Of a DNA stretch of 64,000 nt, positions 34,328 to 42,122 are shown piece by piece; the stretch's first letter is position 1; the number at the start of each line of letters is the position of its first letter. The stretch covers positions 1-64,000 of the forward strand of contig UQNO01000007.1 of the NCBI GenBank assembly GCA_900542475.1, in the 5' to 3' direction. The translations under genes were made by a program, and so were the position numbers. Under the pieces are notes generated by a model. The model searched no databases, was not told where the DNA came from, and was given only the letters and a program-made list of their open reading frames with translations. The DNA comes from an uncultured Bacteroidota bacterium (lineage in GTDB: Bacteria > Bacteroidota > Bacteroidia > Bacteroidales > F082).

Positions 34328-35032
34328 ATGTATATCACTGACAAGATTAGAAAAGTATTGGAAACAAGAAGCTGGACCGTCACGAAAGCCAACGACTCGT
34401 GGTCTGTCTTCAAGATAATGTCGGAATTCGTCAACGGTTACGAAACTCTCTCAAGGATAGGACCCTGCGTGGCCATCTTCGGCTCGGCACGCATCAAGGA
34501 AGACAACAAATACTACCGGATGGCAGTTGAGACAGCAGAAAAACTTGTGGAAAAAGGCTTCGGCATCATCACAGGAGGCGGTCCGGGCATTATGGAAGCT
34601 GGCAACAAAGGCGCGCACATCGCTGAAGGGAAGAGCGTTGGCCTCAACATTTTGCTGCCTCATGAACAGGAGCCAAATCAGTATATAGACAACGACAAGT
34701 CTATAAACTTCGATTATTTCTATATCCGAAAGACAATGTTTACACGTTACGCCCAAGGATTTATCGCATTTCCAGGAGGTTTCGGCACTTTAGACGAACT
34801 GTCGGAGGCCATAACGCTCATTCAGACACACAAAATCTCTCATTTCCCTATCATAATGGTAGGTTCGGAATTCTGGAGCGGATTGGTTGAATGGTTCAAG
34901 ACCACTCTAATTGAAAACAAAGTCATAAACGAAACCGAGCTGGGTCTTTTCTATGTTGTCGATGACGTTGACGAAGCAGTGCGTGTCATCGACGAGTTCT
35001 ACCAAAAGTCTGACCTAAAACCCAACTTTTGA
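34328..35032 (+). CDS. LOG family (TIGR00730) Rossmann-fold protein
   Basis: 234 residues. The nucleotide-binding motifs ITGGGPGIMEAGNKGA (about 78-93) and PGGFGTLDE (about 150-158) are the LOG signature. Family members release cytokinin-type bases from nucleoside monophosphates (phosphoribohydrolase), and bacterial ones are often loosely called lysine decarboxylases. The N-terminal 40 residues precede the core and match the longer bacterial subgroup. It is cytosolic. The stop overlaps the next ATG by one base (TGATG), so it is coupled to a response regulator. Confidence 0.92.
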   Translation: MYITDKIRKVLETRSWTVTKANDSWSVFKIMSEFVNGYETLSRIGPCVAIFGSARIKEDNKYYRMAVETAEKLVEKGFGIITGGGPGIMEAGNKGAHIAEGKSVGLNILLPHEQEPNQYIDNDKSINFDYFYIRKTMFTRYAQGFIAFPGGFGTLDELSEAITLIQTHKISHFPIIMVGSEFWSGLVEWFKTTLIENKVINETELGLFYVVDDVDEAVRVIDEFYQKSDLKPNF

Positions 35033-36180
35033 TGTCACGTGTCCTGATAATCGACGACGAGCCTGCCATCAGACGTTCCATGCACGGCATACTCGAAAAC
35101 GAAGGTTTCACAATAACCGAGGCGGCTTCCGCAATCGAGGCACTGCCTCTCCTCAACGACACAGTCTTCGATGCCATCTTCTGCGATATAAAAATGCCAC
35201 GAATGGACGGTATTGAGTTTTTGGAAAAAGCCAAAACCGTCACCGACACACCTGTTATCATAATATCCGGCCACGGCACTATCGACATCGCCGTCGAGGC
35301 AATAAAAAAAGGTGCATACGACTTTATTGAAAAGCCGATGGATCTCAACCGAATGCTCATCACCTTGCGCAACGCCCTCGACAAAAACAAACTCGTCAAC
35401 GAGACAAAAATATTGCGCAACGCTGTCAGCAAACAATACGAGATGGTCGGAAAATCACCGACGATGAATGAGTTGAGCGACATGATTGAGCGTGTGGCGC
35501 CTACCAATGCCCGCGTCCTCATCATCGGCGAAAACGGCACTGGCAAAGAACTCGTAGCTCGGCAACTGCATGAGATGAGTCCACGCAACAATAGCCATTT
35601 CATCGAGGTAAACTGCGCTGCCATACCATCTGAACTTATTGAGAGTCAGCTGTTTGGTCACGAAAAAGGAGCTTTTACCTCTGCCATCAAACAGAAAAAA
35701 GGCGACTTCGAACTCGCCGACAACGGCACGCTCTTCCTCGACGAGATTGGCGACATGAGCCTCGCCGCACAAGCCAAAGTGCTGCGAGCGCTGCAAGAAA
35801 ACAAAATAACCCGTGTCGGAGGCGAAGAAGAGATAAAAGTAGATGTCAGAGTCATCGCAGCGACAAACAAAAACCTTTTAGACGAAATAGCAAACGGCAA
35901 TTTCCGCGAAGACCTCTATCATCGCATCAGCATGATAATAATGAAGGTGCCGCCACTACGCGAACGCCTCGACGACATACCTCTATTAATTAATAGCTTC
36001 GTCGTGAAAGCCGCCAACGAAATGGGCAAACCCATACCTGTTTTCACCGATTCAGCCATCGAGGAACTGAAAAAACAGCAGTGGACAGGCAACATCCGAG
36101 AACTGCAAAACGTCGTCGGTCGTCTTGTAATACTCTGTGGCTCAACGATTTCAGACAAAGATGTAAAAAAATACGTTTAA
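35032..36180 (+). CDS. Sigma-54-type response regulator lacking a C-terminal HTH
   Basis: 382 residues. Receiver domain (1-120) with acidic pocket IDDE and phosphoacceptor D52 (CDIKMPRMDG), then an AAA+ sigma-54 interaction domain (about 140-370): Walker A GENGTGKE, Walker B GTLFLDEIGD, Arg fingers in the REDLYHRIS region. The sigma-54 contact loop reads GAFTSA instead of GAFTGA. The protein ends just after NIRELQNVVGRL and ISDKDVKKYV, so the Fis-type DNA-binding domain is absent. Short forms like this are common in Bacteroidota. The start is the ATG overlapping the LOG stop; a TTG one codon upstream is not needed. No histidine kinase is nearby. Confidence 0.92.
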   Translation: MSRVLIIDDEPAIRRSMHGILENEGFTITEAASAIEALPLLNDTVFDAIFCDIKMPRMDGIEFLEKAKTVTDTPVIIISGHGTIDIAVEAIKKGAYDFIEKPMDLNRMLITLRNALDKNKLVNETKILRNAVSKQYEMVGKSPTMNELSDMIERVAPTNARVLIIGENGTGKELVARQLHEMSPRNNSHFIEVNCAAIPSELIESQLFGHEKGAFTSAIKQKKGDFELADNGTLFLDEIGDMSLAAQAKVLRALQENKITRVGGEEEIKVDVRVIAATNKNLLDEIANGNFREDLYHRISMIIMKVPPLRERLDDIPLLINSFVVKAANEMGKPIPVFTDSAIEELKKQQWTGNIRELQNVVGRLVILCGSTISDKDVKKYV

Positions 36181-36196
36181 TTTCGGAATTTTTTAT

Positions 36197-36204
36197 TATC
36201 TTTG
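36197..36204 (+). promoter_or_regulatory. Promoter -7 box of ssrA
   Basis: TATCTTTG fits TAnnTTTG, 33 bp upstream of the mature tmRNA 5' end, so a short 5' leader would be trimmed off. Confidence 0.65.
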
Positions 36205-36237
36205 CACGATTTTTGATGGAAGAAAATCACATAACTT

Positions 36238-36635
36238 GGGGCTGACCGGTTTTGACAGCTTGTAGAAGGGTTATGTAAGCATACCGAGCCTCGCAGTGAC
36301 GCTCGTAAATCTTGGCTGCAAAAAATTAATTGGCGAAAATACTTACGCTCTCGCTGCTTAATCGAAGTACAGTAGATTAAAGCTTTATCCTTTCACAAGG
36401 TGAGAGGACGAGACATCTCGCGGATGGAGTCTCCCGATTCCGGTCCGACAACGAGGTGCTCAACAATTTCGGGATAGCGACGCGGAAGCTCCGGCAACGT
36501 CGTGAAACTCAAGGAGATAAGGTTGCGATTAGGATGTCTGTTTCCTTGCACAACTCGAAAACCAACAACAGAATAAGTATGTAGAAAGCCTAACTGTTCC
36601 TTGTTTGGACGAGGGTTCGACTCCCTCCAGCTCCA
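36238..36635 (+). ncRNA. ssrA: Transfer-messenger RNA
   Basis: About 398 nt. The 5' end GGGGCTGACCGGTTTTGACA and 3' end GGTTCGACTCCCTCCAGCTCC form the tRNA-like acceptor (GGGGCTG/CAGCTCC) and T-arm. The tag frame at 36332-36361 reads Gly-Glu-Asn-Thr-Tyr-Ala-Leu-Ala-Ala-stop, close to the GE-NYALAA tags known in Bacteroides. It rescues stalled ribosomes with SmpB and marks the product for proteolysis. The full CCA end is not encoded (only CA follows the discriminator). Confidence 0.95.
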
Positions 36636-36645
36636 CATAAAAAGA

Positions 36646-36719
36646 CCTTAGTCATTAGACATTAGACCTTAGTATAGATTGCTAAAGTCTAAAGTCTAAA
36701 GTCTAAAGTCTAACTAAGG
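36646..36719. repeat. Second inverted 7-bp repeat array, between tmRNA and tRNA-Arg
   Basis: The left arm CCTTAGTCATTAGACATTAG... (36646-36672) faces a right arm of four CTAAAGT units then CTAACTAAGG (36682-36719). The outer ends CCTTAG/CTAAGG pair. The right arm runs into the first bases of tRNA-Arg. It could end ssrA transcription or guide processing. Confidence 0.8.
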
Positions 36720-36789
36720 CCCCGTAGTCTAATGGATAGAATTAAGGATTCCGGTTCCTTCGGTCCGGGTTCGAATCCCGGCGGGGTCA
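36718..36789 (+). tRNA. tRNA-Arg (CCG)
   Basis: A 72-nt cloverleaf: acceptor GGCCCCG/CGGGGTC, anticodon stem AAGGA/TCCTT around loop TTCCGGT (anticodon CCG), and T-arm CCGGG TTCGAAT CCCGG. The last three bases are also the stop codon of the opposite-strand TIR gene. Confidence 0.95.
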
Positions 36790-38109
36790 CAACGCCAACC
36801 TCAATCCGGTTGCATCACTGCGAATTGACGAGTCCAAATATGAACGACTCGACACTTTGCAGTTTTCACGTGTGCTCGCCCAATCGCCTCCTTTAACAAC
36901 ATGCTCGTATTCTTTCATGTCTTTGCACCACTCCCCTACATTGCCAAACATGTCATATAAACCCAACGAATTAGGACCCTTGCGCCCCACAGCATGTGTT
37001 GTGCCATCACTGTTGTCCTCAAACCAAAGGTCATTGAAGAAATTATCAAAAGGATCGGAGTTGCCTCTGGCGGCACACTCCCACTCTGCCTCGGTAGGCA
37101 TACGGAATTTCTTGCCAGTCAAGGTGTTGAGCTTCTTGATAAATGCCTGACAGTCGTCCCAACTGATATAATACATCGGAAAGTCATCACCCTCGCCTCT
37201 AAGCTTGAACGAATGATCCAGCATGTCACGCTGCTGCGCCACAGTGGCACCCATCACTGCCTTCCATAAACCCTGCGTCACCTCATATTTCGCAATGAGG
37301 AAATCACCGACCTTGCCATCGCCTTTCACAACAACCATGTCAATCTTCTCTCCATTGACGTCGACAGTGGTGTTCTTCAGCTCTTTCTTCACAACTGGCT
37401 TTGGCGCCGGCTGCTCAACAGGCTTGCTTTCTTCAGTCTTAACTTCTGTATCAACCGCGGCCTTCAATTCAACGTCTTCAACATTATTAACGACAACATC
37501 CTGCTTATCCGAGCCCAAATTTTTCCATGTCAAAACCAAAGCATATATAACAGCAGCCGCAAAAACAGCTATCATCAGGATATTTATCGTTTTTGACCTG
37601 CCCTTGGTCTCTTTCTTATCTGGCTCGACGTTTTTCGGCTTAACCTCTGCCACCTCAACGGCGACATCCACCGGCTTTAGCCCTTCAAGATATTTCGAGA
37701 TGCTTGTCACAAGTCTGTTGAGTCCCCTGTCACCCATCTTAGTATATGAAATGAAATCCAGGTCCGCAAGATATAGCAACAATGAGTCGTTGAACGGCGT
37801 GTCATCATATTTAAAAGGAATGATTTTCTTTTTGTACGATATAGCAGAAGCTATCTCCTTGCGGGTCCATTCCGAATTGTTCGAGTTCTCAGTCGAGACA
37901 AACAGAAGCACCTTCGAGTCTTTTATACTCCTGACGATAAGCCTCGCAAACTCATCACCCGAATTGATGCCGTCTTCGTCAATCCAATAGGTTATGCCAT
38001 TTTTGTTCAGCACATCCTTGATCTTGGATATAATATTTCCCCTGATGACATTGCCATTTTCATCAATATAATCCTTACGGGAATAGCTTATAAAGACGTC
38101 GTACTGCAT
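36787..38109 (-). CDS. Membrane-anchored TIR protein with FGE-sulfatase-like domain
   Basis: 440 residues. TIR domain (1-142) starts DVFISYSRKD and has the box SEWTRKE with E85 at the position of the catalytic Glu of NAD-cleaving TIRs. A basic segment (165-174) and one membrane helix (175-195) follow. Basic residues on the N-terminal side put TIR in the cytoplasm and the rest outside. A Glu/Pro/Lys-rich linker (200-245) leads to an FGE-sulfatase (SUMF1) domain (250-440) with MVVVKG, RMPTEAEWECAARG, MFGNVGEWC and the end SDATGLRLAL. The usual Cys pair of formylglycine-generating enzyme is not kept (only Cys417 in that region), so binding is likelier than catalysis. It is last in a five-gene operon, overlapping the previous gene by 1 bp, and its TGA lies inside tRNA-Arg. 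Confidence 0.88.
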   Translation of the reverse strand: MQYDVFISYSRKDYIDENGNVIRGNIISKIKDVLNKNGITYWIDEDGINSGDEFARLIVRSIKDSKVLLFVSTENSNNSEWTRKEIASAISYKKKIIPFKYDDTPFNDSLLLYLADLDFISYTKMGDRGLNRLVTSISKYLEGLKPVDVAVEVAEVKPKNVEPDKKETKGRSKTINILMIAVFAAAVIYALVLTWKNLGSDKQDVVVNNVEDVELKAAVDTEVKTEESKPVEQPAPKPVVKKELKNTTVDVNGEKIDMVVVKGDGKVGDFLIAKYEVTQGLWKAVMGATVAQQRDMLDHSFKLRGEGDDFPMYYISWDDCQAFIKKLNTLTGKKFRMPTEAEWECAARGNSDPFDNFFNDLWFEDNSDGTTHAVGRKGPNSLGLYDMFGNVGEWCKDMKEYEHVVKGGDWASTRENCKVSSRSYLDSSIRSDATGLRLAL

Positions 38110-39416
38110 TATTTTTTAACTTTATATTTGTATAAATAAAGATTATAATCCTCAACAGCATTCCAAACAAAACTGTGCTCGCTCTCATCCCACTTGGCAT
38201 AATGTGGTATTGACGGGCAGTCCAACCGCATGTTGTCAATCATGATATATGGTGTATCATAGCTGAACTCCATGACATGTTTTCCGTCGTCAGACTTCAC
38301 CACAAACTTATCATTGCTATCGAAAAGCGCCGGATAATAATACTTTTCCAAATCTTCGTTTTTGGCACACATATCGTCATCGATGCCATAGAAATAGCCT
38401 TGTTTGCTTCTGCAGATATAATTAAACCTATCGTCTGCATCAATGGCAAGCCATTTGACATTTACGCCTTTCATTATCATATTTTCGCCAATATACATAA
38501 CGTCATTCATGCCTTTTCCTTCAACTACATATGCATATTGTCCGTTGTTTTTTATCGCCACATTCTTGATTTTATTAGTCAGCCGCGCCACATTGACACC
38601 ATCCACAATGATATTGTTAGGATATGCCGCAATCCAATGCTTTCCATCCTGTGAATACTTGAACATCACTGTCTCCAAAGCACCATCAAGCTCATATCCC
38701 GTGCTGTCAACAACCATCAAGGTGTTTTCCATATAGTTGTCATAATACAACAGATAATAATGACCGTTAACTGTCGTGTAATAACGCACATTATCTATTG
38801 GTTTAAACTCCAACACCGTGTCTTTCAAATTACAGCGAATGGTTTTTTCTTTATAGAGCGCTTCATCAGGAACAGTATAATTTATAGTATGCTCATCATT
38901 ATTATACATCCTGTATGCATAATTCTTACCAAGCTTATATATGAAACCATCCTGAAACAGGTCCAAAATTTTATTAAAAGGACCCAAAACCTTGTTGGAG
39001 AGATGCAGATAATACATATTCTCCTCCTTCCCAGCATACATAACGTCACGTTTCTCAACATACACATAATCTGGAATGGTATATCCGGCTCTCAGTAAAT
39101 TTACGCCGCTCATTTCTGATAACAACAGCTCATAATTATTCATCCTCGCATACAGGATATTGTCTTTCGTATCTCTGACAATCACGAAATACTTGTTGTT
39201 TTTGGTATATGTGTCATTATCTGACGGGGCAAGGATTTTATTATCAAAACAAACCCTGAATTCTCCGTGTTTAATGTAAACACCTTGAACCCTATTCAAA
39301 TAATTAGCGGTAGTAATCTTACCAACCAAATGTTTCGTGAGGTTTTTCTTGTTCTGTGCCGATACTGCCAACGGAAGTATTAGCATCAGGCATACTATGT
39401 ACTTAATATATCTCAT
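38109..39416 (-). CDS. Secreted protein of unknown function, possible beta-propeller
   Basis: 435 residues. A signal peptide (1-20, ending VSAQ) is followed by a repetitive beta-rich protein. Blocks such as YSQDGKHWIAAYPN, KNNGQYAYVVEG and VKSDDGKHVMEFSYD recur at intervals of about 40-60 residues, as in WD40-like or PD40 propellers. Tyr and Asn are abundant. No enzyme motif, lipobox or sorting domain was seen, so it is predicted to be periplasmic. It starts 2 bp after the PEGA gene and its last base is the first base of the TIR gene. I do not recognise the family. A ligand- or protein-binding role in the same module is an inference from position. Confidence 0.75.
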   Translation of the reverse strand: MRYIKYIVCLMLILPLAVSAQNKKNLTKHLVGKITTANYLNRVQGVYIKHGEFRVCFDNKILAPSDNDTYTKNNKYFVIVRDTKDNILYARMNNYELLLSEMSGVNLLRAGYTIPDYVYVEKRDVMYAGKEENMYYLHLSNKVLGPFNKILDLFQDGFIYKLGKNYAYRMYNNDEHTINYTVPDEALYKEKTIRCNLKDTVLEFKPIDNVRYYTTVNGHYYLLYYDNYMENTLMVVDSTGYELDGALETVMFKYSQDGKHWIAAYPNNIIVDGVNVARLTNKIKNVAIKNNGQYAYVVEGKGMNDVMYIGENMIMKGVNVKWLAIDADDRFNYICRSKQGYFYGIDDDMCAKNEDLEKYYYPALFDSNDKFVVKSDDGKHVMEFSYDTPYIMIDNMRLDCPSIPHYAKWDESEHSFVWNAVEDYNLYLYKYKVKK

Positions 39417-39418
39417 TG

Positions 39419-42115
39419 TTAATGTTTTTTACTATGTGAAAATTCGCCAAAACTAAATCCAACTCCGAAATCGACTGTCAGATAACGAGTGCTCTTGTTG
39501 ATTTCGCTGCATCGCATCATGATTGTCAGAGGGATACGCCATATATTCATCACAAAACCGACTTCAGCTTGAAGGCCTTTGTCGACAAGGCTTTTTGATA
39601 TTATGGCTGCCTGGTATCCGCCACCAACCATAAAATCGATATACCCTGGCATCAGGTTAAACGTAACACCAGTAGTCACAAGCGGTGCTATCTCATCAAC
39701 ATTTTCAACTTTATTAAACTCTCCCATCGCCTTGATATACCAACGGACACTATTCTTTCCAACGTCGTTAAACATAATGCCGTGTCCGTTACGACCTGGA
39801 TTGTACATATAGTTGAGCGACCACCACTGACGGCTTCTCGTAGAGCAATAGCCATATTTCGAGTCGTAATATCTGTTTAGATACAATCCAAGACCAAACG
39901 AATAGTCAAAGTTTTGATGCATTCCAATATGGTTATACTGCACTCCGGCTGATGCGAAAACATCTCTATAATAGAACATCAAACCGGCTTCCAGTTCATA
40001 TCCCTCACTTAACTCACTGATTGCGTGTTTGTGATTAGGTTTCTCGCCAGGTGGCACAATCCTCAGCGTGTCGTTCGAGAATCCAACACCAGCGCCGGCA
40101 TATACCGACAGCCACGGCAATATCTCAAACGAGGGACCGGCACTCACAATATACAACGGGCCTTTATCACCCGATGGCTTGGTGTCCCAGTTATTCATAT
40201 TCAACTGGAAATGATTGTATCCGCCCCAGTGTTTAGTGCCGATAAACCCACTTCTCAAACCCACCGTCTTGCTCGACATTGTTATCTGTATATACCGTAA
40301 TCCGGTGTTAAATGTGACGCCCTCGTTCATCATGTTGAAAACATAGCTCCTGGTCTCACGTCCAAGTCTTACCAAATGCACAGAGTCATCAATGGCTCTC
40401 CTGACAGGCGTACGCCCTACATACTCATCATCAATATACAGTCGGCTCCATGACGGCTTGCTGTCAACAATTACCTCTTTGGAATCTTCTTCCTCTCCTT
40501 TTTGTACCACAAAATAACGATATGTCTTTGTGTTGGTGTTCACTATAAAGCTACCCCTGCGGCTTTTTGAAAGATTCTTCTCACAATCCAATATCACCAC
40601 ATCGCCCGAACGCGACACTTTCATCCATGTCTCATCTGTGCTGCATGTCCACGCACCTTTCACCTGACCGACAGAAATAGCCATTGTGCCACCTTCTTTT
40701 TCTATCACGTTGTCCTCTTTCGGAATCATGATTTTTGTCACACACGATTTCTGATACACATTAAAGTTTCTCTCCTGGTCAAATGCCCGCACCGTGATAT
40801 TGCCGTGTCGCGACACCGGCATGGTGTTTTCTTCACATAAAACAACAAGAGTGTCGCCCTTCTCATACGCATGAATCCAATCTCTATCTGCCCTGATATC
40901 CCAATTCCACACATTAGTCTCAATGCGCCTTATAATACTGTCACCAGCAGCTTCGAAAACCATCCTGTTATCATTAGTTTTCAACACTGTTTTGCCTTCT
41001 TCCTGAACAATATGCAAAGTCGTGCTTATATCACCAGTAAAAATCGTGACATCGGCCTCTCTGCTTGCGTGCATCCTGTTTTCCAAACAAGTGATATACA
41101 ACACATTACTGCGACGATATAAACTCACCCAACGTGGTGCATCTTTGAAATTCCATTCGATATTGTTGGTCGTCACCAAAACAGAATCCCGCGATTGGCT
41201 TGAATCGAAATACAACGTGTCACGACTCAAATACAACGTCAACTCTGTCGTAATGGCATTTTTAACATTGTACGTCAAATCGCCATATCTCACCATCTGA
41301 ACATCCATTGTTTTCTGTTCTCCCATGCCCACATCAACGAGCTCAGGATAATCATGGTATCCGTTCAGCTTCAGCACAACATTGTTTTTACCTCTATTGA
41401 TTTTTTTGTTGATATATGGTGTCCTTCCAACATGTGCACCATCGATATATACATCGGCTCCCGACGGCTCCGAGTTTATGGATATGTAACCGAACAAAGG
41501 CTTAAGATTGACATCCAGCCTCTCGTTCTTCTCCAATCTTATGGATTTGTTTTTCTCGTTAAGATGGTTTTTACACTCCACAGAATAGGTATGCTCTCCC
41601 AGCCTCAAATTGACACTGGCATAACCGTCGGCGCCAACCTCCTCTCCGTCGATGTAAATCTTGGCATCTGCTGGAGTGGCCACGATAGTGAGATTAGCCG
41701 ATCGGATTGCAAGATCAAGCTGATAAACTCGCTTTTTGACAAGTTGCACTGGCAGCTGATACTCCAGTGTAGTTCCTTGATATTTAAAAATCAATTTTCC
41801 ATTGACACCCGACGACATGATAATCTTGTAGCTGCCGTCTTCCGCATCCATGCTGGCATTGCCCACTGTTAGCGTCGAACTCGGCGAATAGAAACTGATG
41901 TCGTTCAGAATCTTGCTGTCAAAGCCTTTTGCCACTATTTTCACCATCGCCCATTGCTTGCCGTTGTTGTCGGTCTTACGCATACCATCTGGCAAGATAA
42001 AAGTGTGATCCGGACCCAATAACTTGAAGTCATCGACACAAAGGAATGAATCACCGTCTTGCGCTTGGGCAAATAACGTGAATACCGTGAATAATAAAAG
42101 TAAAATCTTCTTCAT
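39419..42115 (-). CDS. PEGA/BACON domain protein with C-terminal outer-membrane beta-barrel
   Basis: 898 residues. Signal peptide (1-19, MKKILLLLFTVFTLFAQAQ). An N-terminal domain (about 20-125) is followed by two PEGA domains (about 130-270; PADAKIYIDGEEVG and PSGADVYIDGAHVGRTP). Three BACON-like domains come next (about 280-540; each with a Trp-Val/Ile/Met box, LYITC/VVLCE/ILDCE, and a closing Gln-Lys/Glu strand). A third PEGA follows (about 550-590; SRLYIDDEYVGRTP). The last 290 residues have alternating aromatic/polar strands (SAGPSFEILPWLSVYAGAG, LEAGLMFYYRDVFASAGV) and end as a beta-barrel. PEGA and BACON are carbohydrate- or wall-binding candidates. An upstream in-frame ATG adds 12 residues before the signal peptide and is not used here. 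It lies 7 bp after the upstream gene. Confidence 0.85.
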   Translation of the reverse strand: MKKILLLLFTVFTLFAQAQDGDSFLCVDDFKLLGPDHTFILPDGMRKTDNNGKQWAMVKIVAKGFDSKILNDISFYSPSSTLTVGNASMDAEDGSYKIIMSSGVNGKLIFKYQGTTLEYQLPVQLVKKRVYQLDLAIRSANLTIVATPADAKIYIDGEEVGADGYASVNLRLGEHTYSVECKNHLNEKNKSIRLEKNERLDVNLKPLFGYISINSEPSGADVYIDGAHVGRTPYINKKINRGKNNVVLKLNGYHDYPELVDVGMGEQKTMDVQMVRYGDLTYNVKNAITTELTLYLSRDTLYFDSSQSRDSVLVTTNNIEWNFKDAPRWVSLYRRSNVLYITCLENRMHASREADVTIFTGDISTTLHIVQEEGKTVLKTNDNRMVFEAAGDSIIRRIETNVWNWDIRADRDWIHAYEKGDTLVVLCEENTMPVSRHGNITVRAFDQERNFNVYQKSCVTKIMIPKEDNVIEKEGGTMAISVGQVKGAWTCSTDETWMKVSRSGDVVILDCEKNLSKSRRGSFIVNTNTKTYRYFVVQKGEEEDSKEVIVDSKPSWSRLYIDDEYVGRTPVRRAIDDSVHLVRLGRETRSYVFNMMNEGVTFNTGLRYIQITMSSKTVGLRSGFIGTKHWGGYNHFQLNMNNWDTKPSGDKGPLYIVSAGPSFEILPWLSVYAGAGVGFSNDTLRIVPPGEKPNHKHAISELSEGYELEAGLMFYYRDVFASAGVQYNHIGMHQNFDYSFGLGLYLNRYYDSKYGYCSTRSRQWWSLNYMYNPGRNGHGIMFNDVGKNSVRWYIKAMGEFNKVENVDEIAPLVTTGVTFNLMPGYIDFMVGGGYQAAIISKSLVDKGLQAEVGFVMNIWRIPLTIMMRCSEINKSTRYLTVDFGVGFSFGEFSHSKKH

Positions 42116-42122
42116 ATAATTA

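Noticed and set aside
35029..35031. TTG start one codon before the response regulator ATG
   Set aside because: The ATG overlapping the LOG stop (TGATG) is the standard coupling arrangement, and the extra residue has no support.
36393..36638. Open frame of 81 codons opposite the tmRNA gene
   Set aside because: Antisense to a structured RNA. This WSWRESNPRPN-type product is a well-known artefact of stable RNA genes.
37223..37990. Open frame of 255 codons opposite the TIR-FGE gene
   Set aside because: A Ser/Thr/Phe-rich shadow of a Lys/Glu/Asp-rich gene, with no domain or start signal.
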